NCBI RefSeq assembly: GCF_018917525.1 | Contig: NZ_JAHLOS010000004.1 | Location: 62,001 to 126,000, forward strand | DNA from: Enterococcus raffinosus | GTDB taxonomy: Bacteria > Bacillota > Bacilli > Lactobacillales > Enterococcaceae | Length of the DNA: 64,000 bases | Direction: 5' to 3' | Shown: positions 24,440 through 33,657 of the stretch, piece after piece | How the letters are laid out: each line of letters opens with the position of its first letter | Numbering within the stretch: position 1 is the stretch's first letter | Position numbers and translations under genes: made by a program | Notes under the pieces: model-generated | Database searches by the model: none | What the model was told of the DNA's origin: nothing | What the model saw: only the letters and a program-made list of their open reading frames with translations

Positions 24440-25218
24440 AACCTGCATTAATTGCTGTTAGTTTTGGAACAAGTTATCCAGAGACACGAAAAAAAACAAT
24501 TGGGGCTGTAGAGGAAAAGTTAGCAGAGAAATATCCTGAATTAGAAGTTTTTCGCGCCTTTACTTCCAATAAGGTGATCAAAAAGATTAAAGAACAAGAA
24601 AATGTAACGGTTTTAACGGTAGATCAACAGATGAAAAAACTGATTGCTGAGGGCTATAAAGAAATCTATGTTCAACCCCTTCATATCATTCCTGGAATTG
24701 AATATTCTAAGGCTTTGCATCAAGCAATGCGTTATAAGGATCAGCTAGAGCTTGTCAAAGTTGGGAAGCCATTACTTAGCAGTATTGAAGATTATCAAAA
24801 GGTTGTCGCTTGGCTAGAGACCTTGTCCGCTGATCTTAAGGATGATGAAGCACTTGTCTTGATGGGACATGGTAGTCAACACTCAGCTTTTACAGTCTAC
24901 GCTTGTCTTGATCACATGCTTTTGGAAAAACCAATCTTTATCTGTGCGGTGGAAAGCTATCCAGAAATTTCTTTATTGATTGAACGACTTAAAAAAAGCC
25001 GATATAAAAAGATCAAGCTTTACCCATTAATGTTGGTGGCTGGTGATCATGCAACAAATGATATGGCTTCTGATGAAGAGGATTCTTGGAAATCTCAGTT
25101 GGAACAGGCTGGTTTTACTGTTGAGGCGCACCTTAGTGGTATGGGTGAATTTCAGGAAATACAACAGCAATTTTGTGAGCATGCAGCAGCAATGATGGAA
25201 GGATCGACAAATGACTAA
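24436..25218 (+). CDS. cbiK: Sirohydrochlorin cobaltochelatase
   Basis: The 260-aa class II chelatase inserts cobalt into sirohydrochlorin. It has the CbiK signatures ALIAVSFGTSYPETRKK at the N-terminus, VLMGHGSQHSA with an active-site His, and MLVAGDHATNDMASDEEDSW with the second His. The length fits full CbiK rather than the short CbiX. No signal peptide is present, so it is cytosolic. It overlaps cbiL by 8 bases. Confidence 0.94.
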   Translation: MKPALIAVSFGTSYPETRKKTIGAVEEKLAEKYPELEVFRAFTSNKVIKKIKEQENVTVLTVDQQMKKLIAEGYKEIYVQPLHIIPGIEYSKALHQAMRYKDQLELVKVGKPLLSSIEDYQKVVAWLETLSADLKDDEALVLMGHGSQHSAFTVYACLDHMLLEKPIFICAVESYPEISLLIERLKKSRYKKIKLYPLMLVAGDHATNDMASDEEDSWKSQLEQAGFTVEAHLSGMGEFQEIQQQFCEHAAAMMEGSTND

Positions 25219-25924
25219 ATTTTATGGAGTTGGGACTGGACCGGGAGCATCAGATTTATTAACGATTCGTGGAAAAGAAGTTTTGCAAATGGTTGACTGC
25301 CTGTATACGCCAGAACCCAAGAAGGCCGGGAAAAGTCTCGCTTTACAAATTGTTACTCCTTACTTAAGAGAGGACTTGACAATCAAACAACGTCACTTCC
25401 CGATGGTAAATAATTGGGAGGAAAAACGAAACGCTTGGGACAAGATTGCTGAGGAAATCATTTCAGATGTCAAGGGCGGCTTGAATGTAGCCTTCATAAC
25501 TTTAGGTGATCCTATGGTTTATAGTACCTATAGTTATTTGTTAGAGCGTATGACAGAACAAATAGAAACAGAGACAGTTCCAGGCATTTCTTCTTTTTGC
25601 CAAATTTCTAATGAGTTGCAGATTCCTTTGGTAATTGATGAAGAGAGTTATGCCGTTTTACCTGCGGCTGCTGATGAAGAAATACTACGAATCGCTTTAA
25701 AAAATATTTCTACAGTTATTTTAATGAAGGTTTCGATTGCACTGCCAAAAATAGTAAAGCTTTTAACGGAGCTAGATTTATTAGGACAAACGGTATTGGT
25801 CAGTGATTCTTCAATGTCGTCAGAGAAAATTATGATTGGACTAAATGAGTTGGATGAGCAGGATTCCCTTTCCTATTTCAGTACCATGATTGTTTATAAA
25901 AATAGAACGTTGAAAGGAAGGTAA
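25211..25924 (+). CDS. cbiL: Cobalt-factor II / precorrin-2 C20-methyltransferase
   Basis: The 237-aa corrin methylase has [19 protein letters not shown] at the N-terminus, [19 protein letters not shown], and [18 protein letters not shown]. It methylates C-20, the first step after cobalt insertion. The gene lies directly after the chelatase, matching reaction order. Confidence 0.94.
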   Translation: MTKFYGVGTGPGASDLLTIRGKEVLQMVDCLYTPEPKKAGKSLALQIVTPYLREDLTIKQRHFPMVNNWEEKRNAWDKIAEEIISDVKGGLNVAFITLGDPMVYSTYSYLLERMTEQIETETVPGISSFCQISNELQIPLVIDEESYAVLPAAADEEILRIALKNISTVILMKVSIALPKIVKLLTELDLLGQTVLVSDSSMSSEKIMIGLNELDEQDSLSYFSTMIVYKNRTLKGR

Positions 25925-25928
25925 AAAG

Positions 25929-26672
25929 ATGAAAGTAAAAACAGTTAAAAAAATTCTCTTTGTCGCGCTTCTTTTAATTCTAGTTGTCCCTCAAAAGGCA
26001 CACGCGATGCACATCATGGAAGGTTTCTTACCCCTTGGCTGGTGTTTGTTTTGGTATGCGGCATTCATTCCGTTCTTTCTCTATGGATTATTCAGTATCA
26101 GAAAAGCTGTGGCTGAGAATCCACAAAACAAAGTACTGTTAGCTTTTAGTGGTGCCTTCATTTTCATCTTATCAGCATTGAAAATCCCATCAGTTACGGG
26201 TTCTACCTCCCATCCGACGGGTGTGGGGATTGGAACGGCTCTCTTTGGACCCGGAGTGATCAGTGTTTTAGGAACCATTTGTTTATTATTCCAAGCCTTA
26301 TTATTAGCTCATGGTGGAATAACAACCTTAGGAGCAAATGCCTTTTCTATGGCAGTCGTTGGTCCATTTGTTGGTTATGGCGTTTACCTGCTTCTGAAAA
26401 AAGCGAACGTTTCAACGTCTGTTTGTTTGTTCTTGTGTGCGTTTATTGCGGATTTAGCGACGTACTTTACCACCTCTGTTCAGCTAGGACTAGTTTTCCC
26501 TGATCCCTCATCAGGTATTTTTGGAGCAATCATGAAATTTGTAGGTGTCTTTATGATGACTCAGATTCCAATTGCCATTGCCGAAGGGCTTTTGACCGTC
26601 GTTGCTTATAATCTTATTTCAGCGAACTTTCCTTTTCATGAAAGAGGGGTTTTGAACAATGGAAAAAAATAA
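25929..26672 (+). CDS. cbiM: Cobalt ECF transporter S component CbiM
   Basis: The 247-aa membrane protein begins with a signal peptide ending AHA, followed by [12 protein letters not shown], the conserved CbiM N-terminus whose Met-His motif binds Co(II) once exposed. Several membrane segments follow. It is the substrate-specific subunit of the CbiMNQO cobalt importer. The gene starts 4 bases after cbiL and overlaps cbiN by 14. Confidence 0.95.
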   Translation: MKVKTVKKILFVALLLILVVPQKAHAMHIMEGFLPLGWCLFWYAAFIPFFLYGLFSIRKAVAENPQNKVLLAFSGAFIFILSALKIPSVTGSTSHPTGVGIGTALFGPGVISVLGTICLLFQALLLAHGGITTLGANAFSMAVVGPFVGYGVYLLLKKANVSTSVCLFLCAFIADLATYFTTSVQLGLVFPDPSSGIFGAIMKFVGVFMMTQIPIAIAEGLLTVVAYNLISANFPFHERGVLNNGKK

Positions 26673-26958
26673 ATCAAAAACAGGGTTGAATATCATTCTT
26701 TTATTGGCAGTAGCTGCTTTGATGGTTGGGGCTTTATTGATCAATCAAAACGGGGAATATGGCGGTTCAGATGGCGAGGCAGAAACCGTTATTACGGAAA
26801 TTAATCCGGATTATGAACCGTGGTTTAATTCATTATTAGAACCTAAGAGTGGAGAGATTGAAAGCTTATTGTTTACTCTTCAAGGAAGCTTAGGTGTAGG
26901 AATCATTACCTATATTTTAGGTTACTACAAAGGAAAAAATAAAAATGCTGTTAATTGA
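26659..26958 (+). CDS. cbiN: Cobalt transporter accessory subunit CbiN
   Basis: The 99-aa protein has two membrane segments joined by an extracellular loop containing [20 protein letters not shown], which is typical of CbiN. It assists metal loading by CbiM. It overlaps both neighbours by 14 bases. Confidence 0.93.
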   Translation: MEKNKSKTGLNIILLLAVAALMVGALLINQNGEYGGSDGEAETVITEINPDYEPWFNSLLEPKSGEIESLLFTLQGSLGVGIITYILGYYKGKNKNAVN

Positions 26959-27622
26959 TAAGATTGCTTATGAAAACCGGCTACTTGATCTATCTCCAGG
27001 AATAAAAGGTTGTTTGTATCTTTTTCTATTGATCAGTTGTTTTCTATCGCCGCCAATGGTTCAAGTGCTAATAAGTCTCATTATTGGTGGAGCAACTATC
27101 TTTGTTACGAAAGTGAGAGCAAGCAGGTATTTCAAATGGCTACTGGTTCCAGCGCCTTTTCTTGTGATTAGTATCTTAACAATCTTGTTTTCCGTTAGCT
27201 CACAGTCAAAAGATTTTATCTTTCAGATTCCAGTATTTCATCATTTTCTAGGAATATCCGAAGCATCACTTTATTTAGGAACACGCTTGTTTTTTCGGTC
27301 GGCTAGTTGTGTGATCTGTACCTATTTTTTTATTTTAACTGTTCCTTTTCACCAAATTTTATTGATTATGAAAAAAGCTCATTTTCCAGCGCTATTGATT
27401 GAATTAACCATGTTAATGTATCGTTTTATTTTTATTTTCATTGATGAACTTCTAATTATTAAACGTGCGCAGGATATGCGTTTTGGATTCAGAGGATTAA
27501 AAAACAGCTATCAGTCACTAGGAGTACTGATTAAGCTTCTATTTTTTCAAACATTTGATCGTTTTAATAAGATGATTCTTTCGCTTGAAATGAAATTTTT
27601 TGATGGTGATTTTCCACTATAA
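26945..27622 (+). CDS. cbiQ: Cobalt ECF transporter T component CbiQ
   Basis: The 225-aa membrane protein has about five hydrophobic segments and the ECF-T cytoplasmic signature region AQDMRFGFRG toward the C-terminus, which couples the ATPase to the S component. It overlaps cbiN by 14 bases. Confidence 0.93.
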   Translation: MLLIDKIAYENRLLDLSPGIKGCLYLFLLISCFLSPPMVQVLISLIIGGATIFVTKVRASRYFKWLLVPAPFLVISILTILFSVSSQSKDFIFQIPVFHHFLGISEASLYLGTRLFFRSASCVICTYFFILTVPFHQILLIMKKAHFPALLIELTMLMYRFIFIFIDELLIIKRAQDMRFGFRGLKNSYQSLGVLIKLLFFQTFDRFNKMILSLEMKFFDGDFPL

Positions 27623-27647
27623 TTACTAAATGAGAGAAGGTGCTAAC

Positions 27648-28451
27648 GTGTTTAAGGTAACAGATTTATGCATCAGTTACGAAAATCAAGCAGATGTCTT
27701 GCATCATCTTTCTTTGGATTTTAGCGATCATCGAGCGATTGGCGTTTTAGGAGCAAACGGTTCAGGAAAATCAACCTTGTTTGCGGCGATCGTAGGACTT
27801 CTACGACCAAGCAAAGGCGAGATCATTTATGATAATAAACCGTTGAATTATAAAAAAACAGCGCTGTACAAGTATCGACAGGAAGTTGGAATTGTTTTTC
27901 AAGAGCCTGAACATCAGATTTTTTATTCGATTGTGGAAGATGATGTCGCGTTCGCACTAAAAAATTTAGGGATTGAACCAGCACAGATTCAAGCCAGAAT
28001 GGATGAGGTATTTACTCTACTTAAAATTGAACATTTGAAAAAGAAACCTGTTCAATACTTGAGTTATGGTCAAAAGAAAAAGATCGCGATCGCCAGTGTT
28101 TTAATGCTTAAAACGAAATGGCTATTATTGGACGAACCAACTGCAGGGTTGGATCCAGCCGGCAGGCAACAGATGATCGAGATTATCTCACGGCTAATCC
28201 AACAAGGAACCAAAATTATTCTCTCTAGTCATGATATGGATTTAATGTATGAAGTTTGCGAGTATCTGTATGTTCTTGATAAGGGAGTAATCATTAAAGA
28301 AGGAACGACTGACCAAGTATTTTTGGATGAGAAGATTCTTAAGACTGCTGGCTTAGAGCAGCCTTGGTTGGTCAAGATTCACCAGCAATTAGGTTTTCCA
28401 CTAGTGAAAAATCAACAAGAGTTTATGAAAACAGAAATGAGAGCGAGGTGA
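27648..28451 (+). CDS. cbiO: Cobalt ECF transporter ATPase CbiO
   Basis: The ABC ATPase shows Walker A GANGSGKST, a Q-loop VFQEPEHQIF, a signature of the form LSYGQKKKIAIA, Walker B WLLLDEPTAGLDP and an SSHDMDL switch His. GTG 27648 is chosen (268 aa-class product), with AGAAGG 7 bases upstream; the ATG at 27630 has no ribosome site. It energises CbiM-mediated cobalt uptake. Confidence 0.94.
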   Translation: MFKVTDLCISYENQADVLHHLSLDFSDHRAIGVLGANGSGKSTLFAAIVGLLRPSKGEIIYDNKPLNYKKTALYKYRQEVGIVFQEPEHQIFYSIVEDDVAFALKNLGIEPAQIQARMDEVFTLLKIEHLKKKPVQYLSYGQKKKIAIASVLMLKTKWLLLDEPTAGLDPAGRQQMIEIISRLIQQGTKIILSSHDMDLMYEVCEYLYVLDKGVIIKEGTTDQVFLDEKILKTAGLEQPWLVKIHQQLGFPLVKNQQEFMKTEMRAR

Positions 28452-28456
28452 AGGAA

Positions 28457-29956
28457 ATGGGAAAAAGCTTGATGATTCAGGGGACTGCTTCGGATTCAGG
28501 CAAAAGTATTTTGGTGGCAGCCTTATGCCGTATTTTTCATCAAGATGGAATGAAAGTGATGCCCTTTAAGTCACAAAACATGGCGTTGAATTCTTATATC
28601 ACATTGGACGGAAAGGAAATGGGGCGGGCACAAGTTTTCCAAGCAGAGGCTGCCGGAATTGAGCCAGATGCACGAATGAATCCGGTTTTATTAAAACCTA
28701 CCTCTGATCGCAAATCGCAAGTAATTTTTAATGGGAAAGTCCTTTGTGATATGGATGCTGTGGAATACCATGATTTTAAGCCTCAGCTGATAGAAAAAAT
28801 ATCTGATCTGTATCAGGAGTTACTAGAAGAGAATGATGTAATTGTCCTTGAAGGTGCAGGTAGCCCAGCAGAAATTAATTTGAATAGTCGTGATATTGCA
28901 AATATGGGAATGGCAAAAATTGCCGATGCTCCGGTCCTTTTAGTAGCGGATATTGATAAGGGCGGTGTTTTTGCTTCAATTTATGGCACGATTCATTTAC
29001 TGGAGCATGAAGAACGCGCTCGAATTAAAGGAATTATCATTAATAAATTTCGCGGCGATATCGCCTTGTTGGAACCAGGCTTAAAAATGATCGAAGACTT
29101 GACTGATGTTCCGGTGGTTGGGGTCATCCCGTATGCACAATTAAATATTGAAGATGAAGATAGTGTGGCTTTATCACAGGTGAGCCGAATGTATAATACG
29201 CAGAAAGATTTAGACATTGCTGTAATTGGGCTATCTAAAATGTCCAATTTTACTGATTTTAAGAGTTTAGAAAGTGAGCCAGATGTGTCAGTTCGGTATG
29301 TTTTTCCGAATGATCAACTAGGCAGTCCGGATATTCTCATTTTACCTGGCAGTAAAAATACGTTAGAAGACTGTCTCTACTTGCAGCAATCTGGATTAGC
29401 GAAAGAGATTGAACGAGTAAAAGCCGAAGGAAAAATGATTTTTGGAATCTGTGGAGGTTTTCAATTACTTGGGAAAAAACTGCATGATCCCCATCACGTA
29501 GAATCGACTATTGGCAGTATCGATGGATTAGGTCTATTGAACACAGAAACCTTTTTTGAAGCAGAAAAAACGACTACGAGAGTAGAAGCAATCATCGAGG
29601 ATGAGACGATCAGCGGCTACGAAATTCACATGGGAAGATCAGAGAATCACGAGCAGCAGTATTTTGCTCAAATAATTTCCGCCAATGGTCAAGCAATTTT
29701 GAAGGAAGACGGCGCTGTTAGTTCAGATAAGAAAATCATCGGGACATACTTGCATGGTGTTTTTGATAACAGTGCTTGGCGAAGGAAACTGTTAAATCAG
29801 GTTCGAGCTGAAAAAGGGCTACTTCCAATTGACAAAATTGCGTTACCGTATCATGAGTGTAAAAATCAGCAGTATGATAAGCTGGCTGATTTAGTTCGTG
29901 AGAATGTTGATTTAGAAAAAATCTATCAAATTGTGAATCAGGAGGCAAATGTATGA
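28457..29956 (+). CDS. cbiP: Cobyric acid synthase
   Basis: The 499-aa glutamine amidotransferase amidates the b, d, e and g side chains of adenosylcobyrinate a,c-diamide. The N-terminal synthetase has MIQGTASDSGKS and PFKSQNMALNSY. The C-terminal glutaminase domain has FGICGGFQLLGK with the nucleophilic Cys and the late His in TYLHGVFDN. The ATG at 28457 follows GGTGAAGGAA; the frame is open upstream inside cbiO but without a better start. It overlaps the next gene by 4 bases. Confidence 0.95.
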   Translation: MGKSLMIQGTASDSGKSILVAALCRIFHQDGMKVMPFKSQNMALNSYITLDGKEMGRAQVFQAEAAGIEPDARMNPVLLKPTSDRKSQVIFNGKVLCDMDAVEYHDFKPQLIEKISDLYQELLEENDVIVLEGAGSPAEINLNSRDIANMGMAKIADAPVLLVADIDKGGVFASIYGTIHLLEHEERARIKGIIINKFRGDIALLEPGLKMIEDLTDVPVVGVIPYAQLNIEDEDSVALSQVSRMYNTQKDLDIAVIGLSKMSNFTDFKSLESEPDVSVRYVFPNDQLGSPDILILPGSKNTLEDCLYLQQSGLAKEIERVKAEGKMIFGICGGFQLLGKKLHDPHHVESTIGSIDGLGLLNTETFFEAEKTTTRVEAIIEDETISGYEIHMGRSENHEQQYFAQIISANGQAILKEDGAVSSDKKIIGTYLHGVFDNSAWRRKLLNQVRAEKGLLPIDKIALPYHECKNQQYDKLADLVRENVDLEKIYQIVNQEANV

Positions 29957-30519
29957 ACATCTATACGCGCTATGGGGATCAAGGATTCACCAGATTGGTC
30001 GGAGGGGGAAGAGCAAAAAAAAGTGCTCCTCGTGTCCAAACGTATGGATCAATTGATACATTAAATGCTCAAGTTGGAATTACTGTAGCTTCTCTCGGTC
30101 AACAAGAATCACTGCATACAGAATTGGTACAGATCCAACAGTGGATTTTTGATTGCGGCAGTGATTTTGCAACACCTGAAGAGAAACGTCCCTATAAGGT
30201 TCAATCACAGGTCATTACTTGGTTGGAAGAAAAAATTGATTTTTATTGGGAAGAGTCGCCCAAAATCGATCGATTTGTATTGCCGGGAGGTACAACGATA
30301 GCCGCAAATTTACACCTTTGCCGTTGTTTTACCAGAGAAGCTGAGCGAAATGCAGTAGCTCTCTTGGAATACAATGAAGCAATTAACGAAGAGGCGTTAA
30401 AGTTTTTAAATCGTTTATCTGACTATTTTTTTGCTTTAGCTCGTTGGGTCAATGGGCAAGCTGAGCAATCAGAAATCTTATATGAGAACAGTCCTCCTGT
30501 TTTTAACAGGAAGAAATGA
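29953..30519 (+). CDS. pduO: PduO-type corrinoid adenosyltransferase
   Basis: The 188-aa product has the PduO N-terminal motif YTRYGDQGFTRL, the FVLPGG segment, and CRCFTREAERNAVAL with the catalytic Arg residues. It transfers 5'-deoxyadenosyl from ATP to Co(I) corrinoids. It is the PduO type rather than the CobA/BtuR P-loop type. Thirty-nine bases separate it from hemC. Confidence 0.93.
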   Translation: MNIYTRYGDQGFTRLVGGGRAKKSAPRVQTYGSIDTLNAQVGITVASLGQQESLHTELVQIQQWIFDCGSDFATPEEKRPYKVQSQVITWLEEKIDFYWEESPKIDRFVLPGGTTIAANLHLCRCFTREAERNAVALLEYNEAINEEALKFLNRLSDYFFALARWVNGQAEQSEILYENSPPVFNRKK

Positions 30520-30558
30520 TCTAGAAAAATGAGCTCATCGAGTGAAAGAAGGAAAAAA

Positions 30559-31503
30559 ATGAAAAAGCTGAGAGTTGGCACACGCGGTAGTAAATTGGCC
30601 ACGACACAAACAAAACAAACGTTAGCTATTTTTCAGGAACATTATCCAGAAGTGGAAGTTGAACTAGTAAGAATTAAAACAAAAGGAGATCATCTTGCAA
30701 CGCATAACTTACAGGCAATCGGTGGACAGGGCTGCTTTGTAAGAGAACTAGAGTATCAGCTTCGTGAGGGAAACATTGATTTTGCGATCCACAGCTTGAA
30801 GGATATTCCAACCACGATTCACGAAGAATTAGCGTTGGCTTGTATAATGAAGCGTCATTCACCAACAGATGCTCTGATTATTAGAGAAAACGGGAAAACA
30901 TTAGAAACTTTACCAAAAAATGCCATTGTTGGAACTAGTAGTCTTCGTAGAAAGGCACATTTACTGCATGTACGACCAGATTTTGATATTCAACCTATTC
31001 GAGGAAATATCGACACGCGGATCCGTAAGATGACTGAAGGCCAGTACGATGCGATTGTGTTAGCGCTAGCTGGATTAGAACGCCTTGGGCTGGATCAAAC
31101 CGTTTATCATCAAGAACTATCTACTGAAGTCATGCTTCCGGCGATTGGCCAGGGTGCAATTGCTTTGGAATGCCGTAAAGATAATACTGAAATCCTTCAG
31201 ATGTTGAAGGCCATGGAACATTCAGAAACAGCGATAGCAGTAACTGCAGAACGTGCTTTTTTAAATAGTATGGATGGCAGCTGTACCTTTCCCGTCGGAG
31301 CCTACTGTCAGGCGAAAAGTGGTTCTTATGAACTAACAGGAATGATCGGCAGCAAAAATGGAAAGATTATTTTAAAAGAGACACTTCAGGGGAATGACCC
31401 GGTGATTTTAGGAAAAGCGGTGGCTGCTAATCTGATCCAACAGGGTGCAATTACGTTGATTGAGGAGTGTAAGAACGATCAAAAAGAAACTTTTATACAC
31501 TAG
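30559..31503 (+). CDS. hemC: Hydroxymethylbilane synthase
   Basis: The 314-aa porphobilinogen deaminase polymerises four porphobilinogens. It shows RVGTRGSKLATTQT at the N-terminus, AIHSLKDIPT, GTSSLRRKA, PIRGNIDTR, LPAIGQGAIALECR, and the cofactor-binding Cys in GSCTFPVGAY. ATG 30559 has AGAAGG 6 bases upstream and is preferred over ATG 30529. Being inside a cobalamin operon, it likely feeds B12 rather than heme. Confidence 0.95.
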   Translation: MKKLRVGTRGSKLATTQTKQTLAIFQEHYPEVEVELVRIKTKGDHLATHNLQAIGGQGCFVRELEYQLREGNIDFAIHSLKDIPTTIHEELALACIMKRHSPTDALIIRENGKTLETLPKNAIVGTSSLRRKAHLLHVRPDFDIQPIRGNIDTRIRKMTEGQYDAIVLALAGLERLGLDQTVYHQELSTEVMLPAIGQGAIALECRKDNTEILQMLKAMEHSETAIAVTAERAFLNSMDGSCTFPVGAYCQAKSGSYELTGMIGSKNGKIILKETLQGNDPVILGKAVAANLIQQGAITLIEECKNDQKETFIH

Positions 31504-32218
31504 AGAAGCAAGTATGCCGAATAATATTCAGCACGCCTTTGCAGAAAAAGGTGTGGAAGTTGTTGCTATTCCGATGAATCGTACGGTTTTTCAACCGCAT
31601 CAAAGCTTGGAATATGAGTATGACTGGATTTTTTTCACTAGTGTTAATGCCGTGAAGTATTTTGATTTTACTCAATTGAATCGTCAGGCCAAAATACTGG
31701 CTATTGGCAATCAAACGACCAAAACATTACGAAAGCTGGGGTATCCTGTTGATTTTCAGCCTAAAGAAGGCTTTTCCGAAGGATTAGTAGAGGAATGGCT
31801 TCGCCTTGTAGGATCGAAACAGCGTGTTTTTTGGCCACATTCATTTCAAGCCCGGCGTGTAATCTATAATGCTTTAACTAGACAAGGACATGTAGTTTTG
31901 GAGCAGGTCATTTACAGGAATGAGTTTTTTTCAGAGGATCAAAAACGGTTACGACAACTAATAACAAATGAAACCATCCATTATGTATTGTTTGCTAGTC
32001 CTTCTGCTTGGAATTCTTTTAGCAAAACAGTTGGAACAATTAAGCGGTTGCCCGAAAATTTTTGGGCGCAGTTAACGATCGCCGCTATTGGACCAGTTAC
32101 AGCTAGAGTAATAGAAAAAGAACAGCATGTGGCTATCCAGCCAGATATTTATGATATGCCGCATTTATACGATTGTTTATTGAGAAGAGTTGACCAAGAA
32201 AATGGCGCTTTTCTGTGA
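31460..32218 (+). CDS. hemD: Uroporphyrinogen-III synthase
   Basis: The frame encodes a HemD-like protein with KLLYTREAS at the N-terminus, YDWIFFTSVNAVKYF in the first domain, and HYVLFASPSAWNSF then IAAIGPVTARVIE in the second. It closes hydroxymethylbilane to uroporphyrinogen III. The start is uncertain: TTG 31460 lies inside hemC (44-base overlap), and the first ATG (31514) would cut into the conserved N-terminal strand. This is the second HemD domain in the operon, and it looks the more intact. Confidence 0.85.
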   Translation: MRSVRTIKKKLLYTREASMPNNIQHAFAEKGVEVVAIPMNRTVFQPHQSLEYEYDWIFFTSVNAVKYFDFTQLNRQAKILAIGNQTTKTLRKLGYPVDFQPKEGFSEGLVEEWLRLVGSKQRVFWPHSFQARRVIYNALTRQGHVVLEQVIYRNEFFSEDQKRLRQLITNETIHYVLFASPSAWNSFSKTVGTIKRLPENFWAQLTIAAIGPVTARVIEKEQHVAIQPDIYDMPHLYDCLLRRVDQENGAFL

Positions 32219-32325
32219 CATTAATACTACTTTTGAGTTGAATTTATGTGAGGGTAATTTAGTTGATTAACAGACGCTTTCGACTAAACTAATTTTTCCT
32301 TCAAAGAATAAGGAGTGATCGGCCT
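32219..32325 (+). other. Largest intra-operon gap, with a hairpin
   Basis: These 107 bases separate hemD from cblS, where most junctions overlap. A hairpin (TTTAGTTG at 32258-32265 / CGACTAAA at 32281-32288) is followed by CTAATTTTT. It could be a weak terminator or an RNA-processing site. TTGATT (32263) and TAAACT (32285) also give a poor promoter match. Confidence 0.4.
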
Positions 32326-33063
32326 GTGAGTTTGACAAAAGAATACCGAGATCTTTCCATTTTACCTGTTTCAAAGGAAAAGTGGCTGGTGATCGCTTGT
32401 GATTCTAGTGCGGGTATTGGAGAGAAGGAACACGATGCCGTTGAAATTGATCCCGCAGTAACAGCCGCTTTTTGTTTGCGTGTTCCCCTAATGGAATTAT
32501 TATGCTATGGAGCAGAACCGATTGCTGTGATAGATTTGATCGGTAATGAATACGCTCCTACTGGAGAACGAATGTTAAAAGGGATAAGGGATGAATTGGC
32601 TAAAGCTGAGCTTTCTAATATTCCCCTTAATGGCAGCACAGAGGAAAACATGCCTACTAAAACGACCAGTGTCGGAATCACAGTGGTCGCCGAGACAAAG
32701 GCCGGCAAACAAAATTTTGAAATGCAGGAAGCCTGCAGTCTCATGCAATTAGGCCAGCCTTATGTTGGCGAACAGGTTGTGAAAAATCGCAAAACTATTT
32801 TTTCCTATCCTTTGGTAAAGGCCTTAAGAGCAGAGTCTGGAGTTTTAGATATGTTGCCCGTAGGTTCAAAAGGTATTCGCTATGAAGCGGAATTGATGAC
32901 AAAGGATTCCGAATTTCAGATCCATTTTTCAGAAGTGGAAAATCTAGATTGCTCAGCGGGGCCGGCAACGGTCATTCTAGTAGCAGTTAGATCAGAACAG
33001 GAAGCAGATATTATGGCAAGGTATTCCGAGTTGAAAAAAATCGGTGAATTTAAAAAGAGGTGA
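32326..33063 (+). CDS. cblS: Alpha-ribazole kinase, CblS type
   Basis: The 245-aa product belongs to the AIR-synthase/ThiL-like ATP-binding family (VIACDSSAGIGEKEHD at the N-terminus, DLIGNEYAPTGERMLKGI, TTSVGITVVAETKAG). In Listeria and Geobacillus this family includes CblS, which phosphorylates alpha-ribazole so that CobS can use it. The GTG start has AGGAG about 10 bases upstream. Its place just before cobU-cobS-cobC, and the absence of cobT, support this assignment. Confidence 0.85.
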   Translation: MSLTKEYRDLSILPVSKEKWLVIACDSSAGIGEKEHDAVEIDPAVTAAFCLRVPLMELLCYGAEPIAVIDLIGNEYAPTGERMLKGIRDELAKAELSNIPLNGSTEENMPTKTTSVGITVVAETKAGKQNFEMQEACSLMQLGQPYVGEQVVKNRKTIFSYPLVKALRAESGVLDMLPVGSKGIRYEAELMTKDSEFQIHFSEVENLDCSAGPATVILVAVRSEQEADIMARYSELKKIGEFKKR

Positions 33064-33069
33064 TAAATT

Positions 33070-33657
33070 TTGGGAGAAATTACATTAGTCACTGGCGGAG
33101 CACGCAGTGGCAAATCAGCTTTTGCAGAGAGCTTATTGGATACAGAGGCAGAAATCAATTACATTGCAACGAATTGTTCGGCTCAAGATCCCGAAATGGC
33201 CAATCGAGTAATTCTACATCAACAACGACGTCCTAAAAATTGGCAAACCACTGAAACATACTTGGTTGTTGCTGACGTGATTGAACAAGCACAAGTGTCA
33301 GCACATTTATTAGATTGTGCGACTATGCTGTCAACCAATTATTTTTTTGACTTAATGAAAGAACGATTTGGTGAGGACTTCACAATAATTGACGAAGAAA
33401 TCATGAGGCTATCGCAAAAAGAGAAAGCTGCAATTGAAGCTGAGATTCTCGCAGAATGGCAAAAAATTCTTACAGCAGCGAGGAACAGTCAGGCGGATTT
33501 GGTTGTCGTGACAAATGAGGTAGGCCTAGGAATCGTTCCCGAAAATGCTTTTTCTCGTTGGTTTAGAGATGTCCTGGGACATGTAAACCAATCCTTAGGA
33601 AAGGAAGCGGATGCGGTATTTTTCGTGGTTGCCGGTATCCCGATGAAGATAAAATGA
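33070..33657 (+). CDS. cobU: Adenosylcobinamide kinase / guanylyltransferase
   Basis: The 195-aa bifunctional enzyme has the P-loop VTGGARSGKSAFAE, IATN at the end of the second strand, and VVVTNEVGLGIVPENA with the G-P-type segment near FRDVLGHVNQ. It activates adenosylcobinamide as the GDP derivative. The start codon is TTG, with AGAGGTG 7 bases upstream. It overlaps cobS by 4 bases. Confidence 0.94.
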   Translation: MGEITLVTGGARSGKSAFAESLLDTEAEINYIATNCSAQDPEMANRVILHQQRRPKNWQTTETYLVVADVIEQAQVSAHLLDCATMLSTNYFFDLMKERFGEDFTIIDEEIMRLSQKEKAAIEAEILAEWQKILTAARNSQADLVVVTNEVGLGIVPENAFSRWFRDVLGHVNQSLGKEADAVFFVVAGIPMKIK

